In this document: piece after piece, positions 8,103-17,317 of the stretch
Numbering within the stretch: the stretch's first letter is position 1
Layout: every line of letters begins with the position of its first letter
Source of the DNA: Ruegeria sp. HKCCD4315
Lineage (GTDB): Bacteria > Pseudomonadota > Alphaproteobacteria > Rhodobacterales > Rhodobacteraceae
NCBI RefSeq assembly: GCF_013112245.1
Contig: NZ_WVRN01000001.1
Location: 493,501-557,500 of the forward strand
Reading direction: 5' to 3'
Length of the DNA stretch: 64,000 bases
Notes under the pieces: generated by a model
Told to the model about the DNA's origin: nothing
Databases searched by the model: none
What the model saw: the letters and a program-made list of their open reading frames with translations, nothing else
Translations under genes and position numbers: made by a program

Positions 8103-9419
8103 ATGAAAACAACGACGAAATACGCTGCTGCGACCGCTGCGATTTTCGCTGCGCCTACCGCCTTTGCCGCCGATAAGGCAGAAGTTCAGTTCTGGCACGC
8201 CATGGGCGGCCAGTTGGGCGAAATCACCGACAAGTTTGCCGATGATTTCAACGCACAGTCGGACAGCTGTGTGATCAACTCGACTTACAAAGGCAACTAC
8301 ACCGAGAACATGACCGCCGCCATCGCCGCCTTCCGCGCCAACGAGCAGCCGCATATCGTTCAGGTTTTTGAAGTTGGCACTGCAACCATGATGGCCGCAG
8401 GCGACAAGGGTGCGATCTATCCTGTCTACAAGCTGATGGAAGACGCGGGCATCGAATTCGATCAGTCGAAATATCTGCCGGCTGTGATTTCATATTACAC
8501 GGACACCGACGGCAACCTGCTGTCGCTGCCTTTCAACTCGTCGACCCCGGTTCTGTGGTACAACAAGACCGCTCTGGACGCGGCGGGTGTTGCCGTTCCG
8601 ACGACATGGGATGAAGTGGAAGAGGTGGCGCGCGCACTAAAGGCCAACGGTGTTGAAAAGCCGTTTTCTTTCGGCTGGCAGTCGTGGTCGAACCTCGAAA
8701 ACTATTCGGCTTGGCATAACATTGACTTTGGCTCAGAAGAAAATGGCTTTGCCGGCCTGTCGACCGAATTCACCTTCAACAACGACGCGGTTGTAAACCA
8801 TATCCAACGTATCGCCGACATGGGCAAAGAGGGGCTGTTTGTCTATGGCGGTCGTCGGGGTGACAGCCGCGGTCAGTTCGTGAACGGTGAAACCGCGCTT
8901 TGGATCAACTCGTCGGCTTACTATGGCGGCTTCAAGAACGACATCAAGGATTTCGAGTTCGGTCAAACCATGTTGCCGTTGGATTCCGCTCTGGCTGATG
9001 CCCCGCAAAACTCGATCATCGGTGGCGCGACCCTTTGGGTTCTGAACGGACACGAACAGCCCGAATACAAGTGCGCGGCCGAGTTCTTCCAGTTCCTGTC
9101 AGAGCCTGAGCAGCAAGCCAATTGGCATCAGACCACGGGTTACGTTCCCATCACCACAGCTGCGTATGAGCTGTCAAAGGAACAGGGTTTCTATGAGACC
9201 GATCCGGGCACCGATACCGCCATCAAACAGCTGAGCCTGAACGAGCCCACACCGGCTTCGAAAGGTCTGCGCTTTGGCAACTTCGTTCAGATCCGCGACG
9301 TGATCAACGAAGAGCTGGAAGCTGTCTGGTCGGGTGAAAAAGACGCTCAGACCGCAATGGATGACGCTGTTGAACGTGGTAACGCCCTGTTGCGTAAATT
9401 CCAGGACGCAAACAGCTAA
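8103..9419 (+). CDS. ugpB: sn-glycerol-3-phosphate ABC transporter, periplasmic binding protein
   Basis: 438-residue extracellular binding protein with a cleavable signal peptide (Lys-rich start, hydrophobic core, cleavage after AFA near residue 22). Conserved stretches match UgpB closely: FWHAMGGQLGE, STYKGNYTENM, QVFEVGTATMMAAG, LPFNSSTPVLWYNK, SIIGGATLWV and WHQTTGYVPIT. A GGAGG ribosome site precedes the ATG. It is first in ugpBAEC-HAD-glpR. A stable hairpin follows the stop, as is common after binding-protein genes that need higher expression than the permeases. Confidence 0.95.
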   Translation: MKTTTKYAAATAAIFAAPTAFAADKAEVQFWHAMGGQLGEITDKFADDFNAQSDSCVINSTYKGNYTENMTAAIAAFRANEQPHIVQVFEVGTATMMAAGDKGAIYPVYKLMEDAGIEFDQSKYLPAVISYYTDTDGNLLSLPFNSSTPVLWYNKTALDAAGVAVPTTWDEVEEVARALKANGVEKPFSFGWQSWSNLENYSAWHNIDFGSEENGFAGLSTEFTFNNDAVVNHIQRIADMGKEGLFVYGGRRGDSRGQFVNGETALWINSSAYYGGFKNDIKDFEFGQTMLPLDSALADAPQNSIIGGATLWVLNGHEQPEYKCAAEFFQFLSEPEQQANWHQTTGYVPITTAAYELSKEQGFYETDPGTDTAIKQLSLNEPTPASKGLRFGNFVQIRDVINEELEAVWSGEKDAQTAMDDAVERGNALLRKFQDANS

Positions 9420-9423
9420 AATA

Positions 9424-9464
9424 CCCCCTCATGGCGCGGTCCCCTTTGGTTTGAGGGGGCCGCG
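9424..9464 (+). promoter_or_regulatory. Overlapping alternative hairpins between ugpB and ugpA
   Basis: Two mutually exclusive stems are possible. CCCCCTCA (9424-9431) pairs with TGAGGGGG (9452-9459). Alternatively CGCGGTCCCC (9435-9444) pairs with GGGGGCCGCG (9455-9464), with one G-U pair. Neither is followed by a T run, so this is more likely an mRNA-stabilising or attenuating structure than a full terminator. It probably sets the ratio of binding protein to membrane subunits. Confidence 0.6.
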
Positions 9465-9504
9465 TTCTCGATCCTCTCGATCCTACTGACTACTGAGATC
9501 CGAC

Positions 9505-10386
9505 ATGCAGAAACGCGTCGTCTTCCGATCCAAGCTGCTGCCTTACCTTCTGGTGGCACCACAGATCGCCATCACGCTGATCTTCTTTTTCTGGCCATCC
9601 TATCAGGCTTTAGAAAGCTCTTTCTTTGTTGAAGACGCGTTTGGGTTTTCCCGCAACTGGGTTGGAATGCAGAATTATGCAGAACTGTTTGCCGACCCCG
9701 GTTATCTCAGATCATTCAAAACCACGCTGATTTTCAGCGTTTCGGTTGCCGCCCTCGCCATGAGCATCTCGCTGGGTTTGGCCGTTGCGGCCAACCGTGT
9801 GATCCGCGCCGCGACCGCGTATCGTACCCTGCTTATCTGGCCCTATGCAGTCGCGCCCGCTTTGGCCGGGGTGATCTGGTATTTTCTGATGAACCCAAGC
9901 CTTGGCATTGTCGCCTATTGGCTGAAAGGCTTGGGGGTGAACTGGAACCATTATGTGAATGGTGATCAGGCGCTGTTGCTGGTGATTGTCGCGGCGGCGT
10001 GGAAGCAGATCAGCTATAACTTCCTGTTCTTCTTGGCCGGTTTGCAAAGCATCCCGAAATCGCTGATCGAGGCTGCTGCCATTGACCGTGCCAGCCCGGC
10101 GCGGCGGTTCTGGACGATTGTGTTCCCGCTGCTGACGCCCACCACATTCTTTCTGCTTGTGGTCAACCTTGTCTATGCCTTCTTTGACACCTTTGCCCTG
10201 ATCCACGCGACAACAGAAGGCGGCCCGGTCGATGCGACCTCGATCCTTGTCTATCGCGTTTATTCCACCGGCTTCGTCGGTCAGGATTACGGCAGTTCAG
10301 CTGCTCAGTCGGTTATTCTGATGGCACTGGTGGTTGGCATGACCTTCATCCAATTCCGCTATATCGAGCGTAAGGTGAACTACTGA
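9505..10386 (+). CDS. ugpA: sn-glycerol-3-phosphate ABC transporter permease UgpA
   Basis: 293-residue inner-membrane permease of the MalF/UgpA type with about six membrane segments. The cytoplasmic EAA loop, which contacts the ATPase, reads [22 protein letters not shown] near residues 190-212. The N-terminal [20 protein letters not shown] segment and length fit UgpA. Its TGA overlaps the ugpE start (TGATG at 10384-10388), giving translational coupling. Substrate is inferred from the strongly conserved UgpB upstream. Confidence 0.93.
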   Translation: MQKRVVFRSKLLPYLLVAPQIAITLIFFFWPSYQALESSFFVEDAFGFSRNWVGMQNYAELFADPGYLRSFKTTLIFSVSVAALAMSISLGLAVAANRVIRAATAYRTLLIWPYAVAPALAGVIWYFLMNPSLGIVAYWLKGLGVNWNHYVNGDQALLLVIVAAAWKQISYNFLFFLAGLQSIPKSLIEAAAIDRASPARRFWTIVFPLLTPTTFFLLVVNLVYAFFDTFALIHATTEGGPVDATSILVYRVYSTGFVGQDYGSSAAQSVILMALVVGMTFIQFRYIERKVNY

Positions 10387-11234
10387 TGGTCGAAAATCGC
10401 CCCTTCCTGACCTTCTTGACCCATGCTGCGCTGATCACCGGTGTTCTGTTCCTGTGCTTTCCGGTCTGGATGGCGCTGGTGGCATCAACACACAGTGCAG
10501 GTGCGCTGTCCTCGTCCCCCATCCCGATGTGGTTTGGCGATCAGGGCTGGCAGAACTATTCCCTGTTGATTAGCCAGGGCCTGCCCGAAGCGGGCGGAGT
10601 ACCGCTGGGCCGCATGATGCTGAACAGTGCGATTATGGCGTTTGGGATCACCTTCGGCAAAATCGCCATCTCGATCATCTCGGCCTATGCTGTGGTTTAT
10701 TTCAAGTTTCCGTTCCGCATGGTCTTTTTCTGGATGATCTTCATCACCCTGATGCTGCCGGTCGAGGTGCGCATTCTGCCCACTTTTGATGTGGTCACCA
10801 AAATGGGGCTGCTCAACAGCTATGCAGGGCTGATCGTGCCGTTGATTGCCTCGGCTACAGCAACGCTTCTGTTCCGTCAGTTCTTTCTGACCATCCCTGA
10901 TGAGCTGATCGAGGCCGCGCGGATTGATCGCGCCGGACCATTGCGCTTTTTCTGGGACATCCTGCTGCCGCTGAGCCGCACAAACATCGCGGCGCTGTTC
11001 ATTATCCTTTTCATCTTTGGCTGGAACCAATACCTGTGGCCGCTTTTGGTGACCACGGACGAAGGGCTCTACACCATCGTTATGGGCATTCAGCGCATGG
11101 TGAATTCGGGTGAAAGCCTGCCGGTCTGGCATCTGATCATGGGTACGGCCGTTCTGGCGATGATCCCGCCGGTTCTGGTTGTGATTGCAATGCAAAAGCT
11201 CTTTGTCAAAGGGCTTGTGGAAAGCGAGAAATAA
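10386..11234 (+). CDS. ugpE: sn-glycerol-3-phosphate ABC transporter permease UgpE
   Basis: 282-residue inner-membrane permease of the MalG/UgpE type. Six hydrophobic segments are visible and the EAA loop reads [21 protein letters not shown] in the second half. It pairs with UgpA to form the transport channel. The start codon overlaps the ugpA stop, and ugpC starts one base after its stop, so subunit stoichiometry is probably set by coupled translation. Confidence 0.93.
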   Translation: MVENRPFLTFLTHAALITGVLFLCFPVWMALVASTHSAGALSSSPIPMWFGDQGWQNYSLLISQGLPEAGGVPLGRMMLNSAIMAFGITFGKIAISIISAYAVVYFKFPFRMVFFWMIFITLMLPVEVRILPTFDVVTKMGLLNSYAGLIVPLIASATATLLFRQFFLTIPDELIEAARIDRAGPLRFFWDILLPLSRTNIAALFIILFIFGWNQYLWPLLVTTDEGLYTIVMGIQRMVNSGESLPVWHLIMGTAVLAMIPPVLVVIAMQKLFVKGLVESEK

Positions 11235-11235
11235 T

Positions 11236-12321
11236 ATGGCCAATCTGAGCATCAGATCCCTGGGCAAAACCTATCCCGGCGGCGTGTCGGCTGTGCGCGA
11301 CGTCAATGTCGAGATCCAGGATGGTGAGTTCATCGTACTGGTCGGCCCATCGGGCTGTGGCAAGTCGACTATCCTGCGGATGATTGCAGGACTTGAAACC
11401 ATCACGACGGGTGATCTGGATATTGATGGTCGCCGTGTGAATGATCTGGAACCCGGAGATCGGGACATTGCAATGGTGTTCCAGAACTATGCGCTTTACC
11501 CGCACATGACCGTGCGCGCGAATATGGAATATGGCCTGAAAAACGAAGGTCTGCCGAAAGACGAGATTGCCGAGCGCATTGCCGAGGCATCGCGTACGTT
11601 GCGCCTGTCGGATTATCTGGATCGCAAACCGCGCCAGCTTTCGGGCGGGCAACGCCAGCGCGTTGCCATGGGGCGTGCCATCGTACGCAAACCGAAAGTG
11701 TTCTTGTTCGATGAACCGCTGTCTAACCTCGACGCCAAGCTGCGTACCCAATTGCGGGCCGAGCTGAAAGCCCTCCATGCCCGGCTGAACGGCACCTTTA
11801 TCTATGTGACCCACGATCAGGTCGAAGCGATGTCGCTGGCAGACCGCATCGTGATCATGAGCGAGGGTCAGATCGAACAAATCGGCACACCGATGGACCT
11901 GTATCTGCGCCCTGCAACGCGCTTTGTCGCAGAGTTTATCGGCACACCGGCGATGAACTTCATCGACGCAACGGTTGGGTCTGATGGGCATTCTTTGCAG
12001 ATCGGAGAGCAAATGATTGCGTCCGACGCGCCCATTCAGGCACCGGCAGGCACATCGGTGAATGTTGGCATTCGCCCGGAACATCTTCACCGTGGGCACG
12101 GCCATGCGATGCACGTGAAGCTCACAACCGGTTTTGTCGAACAGCTTGGCGCGGACACGATCGTGCATGGCGAAGTGTCTACCAACGGCACGCCTTCGCC
12201 TCTGGGTGTTCGTCTTCAGGGTGTTCACATGCCTGAACCTGGCAGTGAACTGGAACTTGGGGCGGCTTTGTCAGATCTGCATCTATTTGATGCGGCCTCT
12301 GGGCGTCGTTTGAATACATGA
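11236..12321 (+). CDS. ugpC: sn-glycerol-3-phosphate ABC transporter ATP-binding protein
   Basis: 361-residue ATPase of the MalK/UgpC type. Walker A is GPSGCGKST, the ABC signature [14 protein letters not shown] and Walker [12 protein letters not shown], followed by a switch His in YVTHDQ. The last ~120 residues form the regulatory OB-fold (TOBE) domain. ATG 11236 is chosen because it follows the ugpE stop directly and opens [13 protein letters not shown], the usual family start; an upstream in-frame start lies inside ugpE. The stop overlaps the next start by 4 bp. Confidence 0.94.
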   Translation: MANLSIRSLGKTYPGGVSAVRDVNVEIQDGEFIVLVGPSGCGKSTILRMIAGLETITTGDLDIDGRRVNDLEPGDRDIAMVFQNYALYPHMTVRANMEYGLKNEGLPKDEIAERIAEASRTLRLSDYLDRKPRQLSGGQRQRVAMGRAIVRKPKVFLFDEPLSNLDAKLRTQLRAELKALHARLNGTFIYVTHDQVEAMSLADRIVIMSEGQIEQIGTPMDLYLRPATRFVAEFIGTPAMNFIDATVGSDGHSLQIGEQMIASDAPIQAPAGTSVNVGIRPEHLHRGHGHAMHVKLTTGFVEQLGADTIVHGEVSTNGTPSPLGVRLQGVHMPEPGSELELGAALSDLHLFDAASGRRLNT

Positions 12322-13295
12322 GCGCTGACACAAGCACGCGGTCATCGATCCCAAATATAGAGCCATCGGGACCCATATGGGACGACATCTCGCGTGCCGT
12401 CACGCCGGATATGGCGTTTCGCTGGTACGAAGACATTCGCGATCGCCTGCCCGCAGCGCCAAGCCAAACGGGCGCGTTGCAACATATCCCCGATCTGGGG
12501 GAAATTGCAGATCACGCCGACGTGTTCGTCTTTGATGCGTATGGTGTGCTCAATACGGGAACGATCCCGATACCGGGTGCGGCCCGGCGCGTCTCTGACC
12601 TGCGCGCGGCTGGTAAATCAGTGTTTGTGCTGACCAATGCTGCCAGTTACGCGGCCACCCAAGCGCGCGAAGTTTTCCGGGATCTGGGCTTTGATATTAC
12701 GTTGGAAGAGATCGTTTCCAGCAGAATGGTGTGCGAGCGACATTTACCGCATCTGCCAAGCGGTCAGAGTTGGGGTGTTGCCGCCCCTGCTGATTGGGCC
12801 GGGGATGAGGTCGATGTGCCCACATTTCAACTGCTGGACGATATTGAAGTCTACGATCGGGCGGGCGGCATCCTGTTTCTGAGCACGCTGGATTGGAACA
12901 GCGATCGTCAGGCGCTGTTGCTCGACAGTCTGGCCCGCAACCCCCGGCCCGTTGTTGTGGCGAACCCGGATCTGGTTGCGCCGCGTGAAACCTGCCTGAC
13001 GCGCGAGCCCGGATTTTACGCACATGACTTGCAATCCCGGCTTGGGCTGAAGCCGCAGTTTCACGGCAAACCCTTTGCATCCGTGTATCATGAGGTCGAA
13101 CGCAGGTCGGGCGCGGTCGACCTGCGTCGTATTGTCATGGTCGGGGATACGTTGCATACCGACATTCTGGGGGCGCAATCGCATGGCTGGAGATCAGTTC
13201 TGATCACCAATCACGGCCTTTTTGCCGGCCAACGCGTGCAAAAATACATTGATGACAGCGGGTTGTACCCGGATTGGATCGCACCAAACATCTGA
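12318..13295 (+). CDS. HAD-superfamily class IIA phosphatase
   Basis: 325-residue HAD hydrolase of the NagD-like class IIA group. Motif I is [10 protein letters not shown]: the nucleophile Asp is present, but the usual second Asp is replaced by Tyr, matching the aromatic found there in a subgroup of this family. A FVLTNAA segment fits motif II and the C-terminal [12 protein letters not shown] is motif IV. Its ATGA overlap with ugpC puts it in the ugp operon, where a role in dephosphorylating glycerol-3-phosphate, phosphoglycolate or a related imported ester is plausible. The substrate is not proven by sequence. Confidence 0.85.
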   Translation: MSADTSTRSSIPNIEPSGPIWDDISRAVTPDMAFRWYEDIRDRLPAAPSQTGALQHIPDLGEIADHADVFVFDAYGVLNTGTIPIPGAARRVSDLRAAGKSVFVLTNAASYAATQAREVFRDLGFDITLEEIVSSRMVCERHLPHLPSGQSWGVAAPADWAGDEVDVPTFQLLDDIEVYDRAGGILFLSTLDWNSDRQALLLDSLARNPRPVVVANPDLVAPRETCLTREPGFYAHDLQSRLGLKPQFHGKPFASVYHEVERRSGAVDLRRIVMVGDTLHTDILGAQSHGWRSVLITNHGLFAGQRVQKYIDDSGLYPDWIAPNI

Positions 13296-13308
13296 AAGGG
13301 GCGGGGTC

Positions 13309-14064
13309 TTGGACTTGAACGACAGGCAAAGGACGATCCTGGATCTGATCCGTCAGTCGGGTCTGCAATCGATTACGGACTTGTCCCGGCAATTCGACGT
13401 GGCCACACAGACCATTCGACGCGACATCAATGCGCTGTGCGACGAGGGTCTTGCGCGTCGGGTACATGGCGGGGTGGTGGCCCCCAGCAATCCGGTCAAT
13501 CTGAACTTCAGATCGCGCCGAGTTATGAACGAAGGGGCCAAGCGCGCCATCGGTCAGGCCGCCGCTCAATTGATCCCGCAGGGGGCAACGGTGATGCTGG
13601 GCATCGGAACCACCGTGCAATACGTGGCCGAGGCCTTGCTGGAGCATTCCGATCTGACTGTTGTCACCAACAACCTTGAAGTCGCAACCATCTTTTGCGG
13701 TTCGGTCACGGCCGAGGTCCATTTCACTGCAGGTGTCCTGCGGCCTGAAGATCGCGATGTGGTTGGCGGGCAAACATTGCTGGATTACCAAAGGTTCCGC
13801 GCAGATTTTGGTGTAATCGGGGCAGGTGGCTTGTCACCGAACCATGGGCTGCTGGACTACAAGGCCATTGACGCGGATGTCAGTCGCATGATCCTGCAGC
13901 AATCCCGTCAAGCGCTGTTGGTGGCTGACGTGGGCAAGTGGAACAGATCGCCGAAGTTTCAGGTCGCGGGTTTCGACAGGATCGACACCATGGTGACAAA
14001 TGAAGCACCACCTTGCGAAATTGAGGGCCTCAGCCTGCATCACGTTGCAGAGCAGAACCTCTGA
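13309..14064 (+). CDS. glpR: DeoR/GlpR-family transcriptional repressor
   Basis: 251-residue DeoR-type regulator. The N-terminal winged helix (LNDRQRTILDLIRQSG ... VATQTIRRDINALCDEGLARRVHGG) is followed by a sugar-phosphate-sensing isomerase-like domain with VMLGIGTTVQYVAEAL and TNNLEVA. The start is set at TTG 13309, 13 bp after the phosphatase stop with a G-rich site upstream; this gives the family's usual length and start (MDLNDRQR). Position at the end of the ugp operon suggests it senses glycerol-3-phosphate and represses the operon, perhaps through the TTCA-NN-TGAA sites at 7922-8013. Confidence 0.85.
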   Translation: MDLNDRQRTILDLIRQSGLQSITDLSRQFDVATQTIRRDINALCDEGLARRVHGGVVAPSNPVNLNFRSRRVMNEGAKRAIGQAAAQLIPQGATVMLGIGTTVQYVAEALLEHSDLTVVTNNLEVATIFCGSVTAEVHFTAGVLRPEDRDVVGGQTLLDYQRFRADFGVIGAGGLSPNHGLLDYKAIDADVSRMILQQSRQALLVADVGKWNRSPKFQVAGFDRIDTMVTNEAPPCEIEGLSLHHVAEQNL

Positions 14065-14095
14065 ATCTCCAGGCGCCGGTTCTTCGAGGCAAACG

Positions 14096-14126
14096 AAAAG
14101 GCCCGCAGAAAACCTGCGGACCTTTT
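14096..14126. terminator. Bidirectional terminator between glpR and the BMP operon
   Basis: Stem AAAAGG-c-CCGCAG (14096-14108) pairs with CTGCGG-a-CCTTTT (14114-14126) around a short A-rich loop with one C/A mismatch. The A and T runs at the ends give a usable U tract on both strands. It separates convergent operons ending at 14064 (+) and 14147 (-). Confidence 0.85.
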
Positions 14127-14146
14127 CATGGTACTTTCCGAGCAAC

Positions 14147-15220
14147 TTACTGCGGGATTTCGCCTTCCAGCCCTTCGACATAGAAGTTCATGCCGGCCAG
14201 CGTGCCGTCATCAGCCACTTCGCCTTCAGCCAGCCAGTCGCTGCCGTCCTGCTTTTTCAGCGGACCGGTGAAGGGGTGGTACTCGCCCGCAGCCATGGCG
14301 GCTTTCAGTGCCAGGGCTTCTTCCTTCACATCAGCCGGAACGGCGTCTGAAATCTCGCCAATTGCAACCATGCCTTCGCGGATGCCATCCCAAGTGTTGG
14401 CGCTTTCCCAAGTGCCATCCATGACGGCTTGGGTCCGGGCAATATAGTAGGGAGCCCAATCATCGATGATCGACGAGACGCGCGGGAACGGAGCGTATTC
14501 GCTCATGTCAGACGCCTGACCAAAGGTGACAACATTGCCAGCCTCTTGTGCAGCAGCCTGCGGCGCGGTCGAGTCGGTGTGTTGCAGGATCACGTCTGCA
14601 CCCTGTTCGATCAGAACGGTGGCGGCGTCAGCCTCTTTTGCCGGATCAAACCAAGTGTAGGCCCAAACGATCTTGAACTCGACATCCGGGTTCACCTTCT
14701 TGGCGTGGATATAGGCCGAGTTGATGCCACGGATAACTTCGGGGATCGGGTAGGACCCGATATAGCCGATGATATTCGACTTGGTCATGTTGCCCGCGAT
14801 ATGGCCCTGGACGGCGCGACCTTCGTAGAAACGTGCTGAATAGACCGAGACGTTGTCTGCTGTCTTATAGCCGGTTGCGTGCTCGAATTTAACATCCGGG
14901 AATTTCTTGGCCACGTTGATGGTTGGATCCATGTAGCCGAACGAGGTGGTGAAGATCAGGTCAGCGCCTTCCAGCGCCATCTGGGTCATCACACGCTCAG
15001 CGTCCGGACCTTCTGGAACCGACTCCACAAAGACGGTTTCAACCTTGTCGCCAAAGTGGTCCTCGACAGCCAGACGGCCCTTGTTGTGCTCATAGGTCCA
15101 GCCACCGTCACCCACGGGGCCGACATAGACGAAGCCGACCTTGGTTTTGTCTTCGGCCATGGCCCCCGAGGCCAGGCCCAGTGCCATGGCGGCACTTGCC
15201 AGAAGTGTAGTGAATTTCAT
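14147..15220 (-). CDS. BMP-family ABC transporter substrate-binding protein (nucleoside/purine type)
   Basis: 357-residue periplasmic binding protein of the Bmp/PnrA/Med family. It has a signal peptide (hydrophobic core, cleavage after AMA near residue 22), then KVGFVYVGPVGDGGWTYEHNKG, the characteristic BMP opening, and later YIGSYPIPEVIRGINS. Family members bind purine nucleosides or related compounds. It is the last gene of the xdhABC-ATPase-permease-permease-BMP operon, supporting import of purines for xanthine dehydrogenase. A bidirectional terminator follows. Confidence 0.9.
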   Translation of the reverse strand: MKFTTLLASAAMALGLASGAMAEDKTKVGFVYVGPVGDGGWTYEHNKGRLAVEDHFGDKVETVFVESVPEGPDAERVMTQMALEGADLIFTTSFGYMDPTINVAKKFPDVKFEHATGYKTADNVSVYSARFYEGRAVQGHIAGNMTKSNIIGYIGSYPIPEVIRGINSAYIHAKKVNPDVEFKIVWAYTWFDPAKEADAATVLIEQGADVILQHTDSTAPQAAAQEAGNVVTFGQASDMSEYAPFPRVSSIIDDWAPYYIARTQAVMDGTWESANTWDGIREGMVAIGEISDAVPADVKEEALALKAAMAAGEYHPFTGPLKKQDGSDWLAEGEVADDGTLAGMNFYVEGLEGEIPQ

Positions 15221-15251
15221 GTGTTACTCCCCAAGTTGGTTCAGTTGGCCC

Positions 15252-16172
15252 CTAGTTCGAGGCATGGAAGGTCCGGCCCAGTGAGGCAGGTGCGCTGCTC
15301 TTGTCGGCCGAAAGGATCACAAGCACAAGGATCGTGATGATGTAAGGCGACATTGCCAGATACTCGACAGGAATGGCAACGCCCGCTGCCTGCAAATTAA
15401 GCTGCAACACGGTGATGCCGCCGAACAAATAGGCACCCAACAAGGCGCGCCACGGTTTCCAGCTGGCAAACACCACCAAGGCCAGAGCGATCCAGCCCAC
15501 ACCGGCTGTCATGCCTTCGGTCCACTGCGGCACGCGGATCAGGCTGATATAGGCACCGCCCAGACCCGCACAGGCCCCGCCGAACAGGATTGCCATGATG
15601 CGGATCTTGATGACCTTGTAGCCCAGCGCGTGTGCGGCATCGTGGTTTTCGCCAACCGCGCGCAGGATCAGGCCGACGCGGGTGTATTTCAGCGTCGCCC
15701 AGACCGCTGCGGTCAAAGCGATACCAACATAAAGGATCGGGTCATGCTGGAACAGGATCGGGCCGATGACCGGGATATCGCTGATCACCGGGATATGGAT
15801 TTCGCCCATGCTCGGGGGTTTGACACCCACATAGCTTTGCCCCATCAACGCGCTGAATCCCAGCCCGAACAGGGTCAAGGCAAGACCACTTGCCACCTGA
15901 TTGGCCAAGGCCACCTGTGTCAGCAAAACAAACAGCAGTGACAGCACCGCCCCCCCAATGGCCGCCGCGACAAAGCCCAACCAGGGCGACCCGGTCTCGA
16001 CCGAGATTGCAAAGCCGCTGATCGCACCCACAATCATCATGCCTTCGACGCCAAGGTTCAGAACGCCTGCTTTTTCAACGACCAGCTCTCCGATCGCGGC
16101 CAGCAGCAGGGGGGTTGCGGCCACCATCAGCGAGGCAACCAGAAGGACGGGATTGATTTCACCAAGGTCCAT
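15252..16172 (-). CDS. ABC transporter permease, BMP/nucleoside importer (second subunit)
   Basis: 306-residue integral-membrane permease of the branched-chain/ribose (BPD_transp_2) superfamily, matching the NupQ/YufQ type of the BMP importers. It has many hydrophobic segments, the GVLNLGVEGMMIVGA motif near the N-terminus and the cytoplasmic coupling region ENHDAAHALGYKVIKIRIMA. Its start codon overlaps the stop of the partner permease at 16172, and 31 bp separate it from the binding-protein gene. Confidence 0.9.
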   Translation of the reverse strand: MDLGEINPVLLVASLMVAATPLLLAAIGELVVEKAGVLNLGVEGMMIVGAISGFAISVETGSPWLGFVAAAIGGAVLSLLFVLLTQVALANQVASGLALTLFGLGFSALMGQSYVGVKPPSMGEIHIPVISDIPVIGPILFQHDPILYVGIALTAAVWATLKYTRVGLILRAVGENHDAAHALGYKVIKIRIMAILFGGACAGLGGAYISLIRVPQWTEGMTAGVGWIALALVVFASWKPWRALLGAYLFGGITVLQLNLQAAGVAIPVEYLAMSPYIITILVLVILSADKSSAPASLGRTFHASN

Positions 16173-17260
16173 TATGCCACCTCGCTACGCGCCGCACGGA
16201 TGCGGTAGTTTGTCAGAAGATCGAAAGCCAGAAGGAAGAACAAAAGCATCCCCTGGAAGACTTGGATCGCAGCAGCGGGCAGACCCAGCTGAGACTGCGC
16301 GATTTCCCCGCCAATATAAGTCAGCGCCATCAGGCCTCCGGCCAGCAGGATGCCCACCGGATGCAGGCGGCCCAGAAAGGCAACGATGATCGCGGTGAAG
16401 CCATAGCCAACGTTAAAGTCTATGCTGACCACGCCCGAAGGCCCTGAGACCTCGAACATCCCTGCCAGCCCGGCCAGTGCCCCGGACAGGCCCAGACAGA
16501 ACAGGATTAGCCGCGCCGGGTTCACGCCTGCAAATTTCGCCGCACGTGGCGCTTCACCTGTCAAACGGATGTGAAAACCCAGCATGTGCCGGTTCAGCAG
16601 CACATAGGCAAAGATCACAGCAATCAGTGCTGTAACCACGCCCCAATGCATCCCAGACCCGGCGATCAACTCGGCATTATGCGCGCTGTCATATTGCTGC
16701 AGGTTGCGCGATCCGGGAAAGCCAAAACCTTCTGGGTTCTTCAGCAGACCCAGCGAAACCGAGGCTAGCATCTGCTCGGCCACATAGACCAGCATAAGCG
16801 ACACCAGGATTTCATTGGTGCCAAAACGCACCTTCAGAAAGGCCGGTATCATCGCCCAAAGCCAGCCGCCGAACGCGCCTGCGATCACCATGATCGGGAA
16901 GATGTAAAACGCATCCAAAGGATAAAAGGTCAGTCCAGCACCTGCACCAAAGATGGCACCCATGATGTACTGACCTTCAGCCCCGATGTTCCAGATACCA
17001 GCCCGAAAGCCCAAAGACAGGCCAATAGCAATCAAAACCAGTGGCGCGCCTTTGACCAACAATTGTGGGCGATAGTAGAAAGCAAACTCGCCAAACAGCG
17101 GTTCCCAGAAAATGGTGCCAATGGCTTCGATCGGGTTCTTGCCCAGAATGGCAAACAACACCCCTCCAAACACCATTGTCGCCAGAACCGCCACCAGAGG
17201 GGTCGCATAGGACCACGCCTTGGACGGCTGTGGCCGTTTTTCCAACACAATCACCTGCAC
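16172..17260 (-). CDS. ABC transporter permease, BMP/nucleoside importer (first subunit)
   Basis: 362-residue membrane permease of the NupP/YufP type. Hydrophobic segments begin at about residue 20, and the family motifs GIWNIGAEGQYIMGA and a GEAPRAAKFAGVNPARLI coupling loop are visible. The start is GTG at 17260 preceded by GGGGG. It pairs with the downstream permease to form the heterodimeric channel energised by the ATPase at 17318-18835. The 57-bp gap before it contains a short palindromic element. Confidence 0.9.
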   Translation of the reverse strand: MQVIVLEKRPQPSKAWSYATPLVAVLATMVFGGVLFAILGKNPIEAIGTIFWEPLFGEFAFYYRPQLLVKGAPLVLIAIGLSLGFRAGIWNIGAEGQYIMGAIFGAGAGLTFYPLDAFYIFPIMVIAGAFGGWLWAMIPAFLKVRFGTNEILVSLMLVYVAEQMLASVSLGLLKNPEGFGFPGSRNLQQYDSAHNAELIAGSGMHWGVVTALIAVIFAYVLLNRHMLGFHIRLTGEAPRAAKFAGVNPARLILFCLGLSGALAGLAGMFEVSGPSGVVSIDFNVGYGFTAIIVAFLGRLHPVGILLAGGLMALTYIGGEIAQSQLGLPAAAIQVFQGMLLFFLLAFDLLTNYRIRAARSEVA

Positions 17261-17280
17261 ATCCCCCTGCGTTCTTCATC

Positions 17281-17310
17281 TTTTTTAAAATACTCTCGCC
17301 GAAGGCGACG
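17281..17310 (-). repeat. Short palindromic element with GAGTATTTT tail, between ATPase and permease genes
   Basis: Read on the minus strand, a TCGCC-TTC-GGCGA hairpin (17296-17308) runs into GAGAGTATTTTAAAAAAG. Similar GAGTATTTT tails occur at about 61404-61416 (minus strand) and, as GAGGTATTTG, at 23049-23058. Such hairpin-plus-tail elements recur between genes in Rhodobacterales. It interrupts the otherwise overlapping operon and could tune transcript stability. Confidence 0.5.
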
Positions 17311-17317
17311 CCACGGT

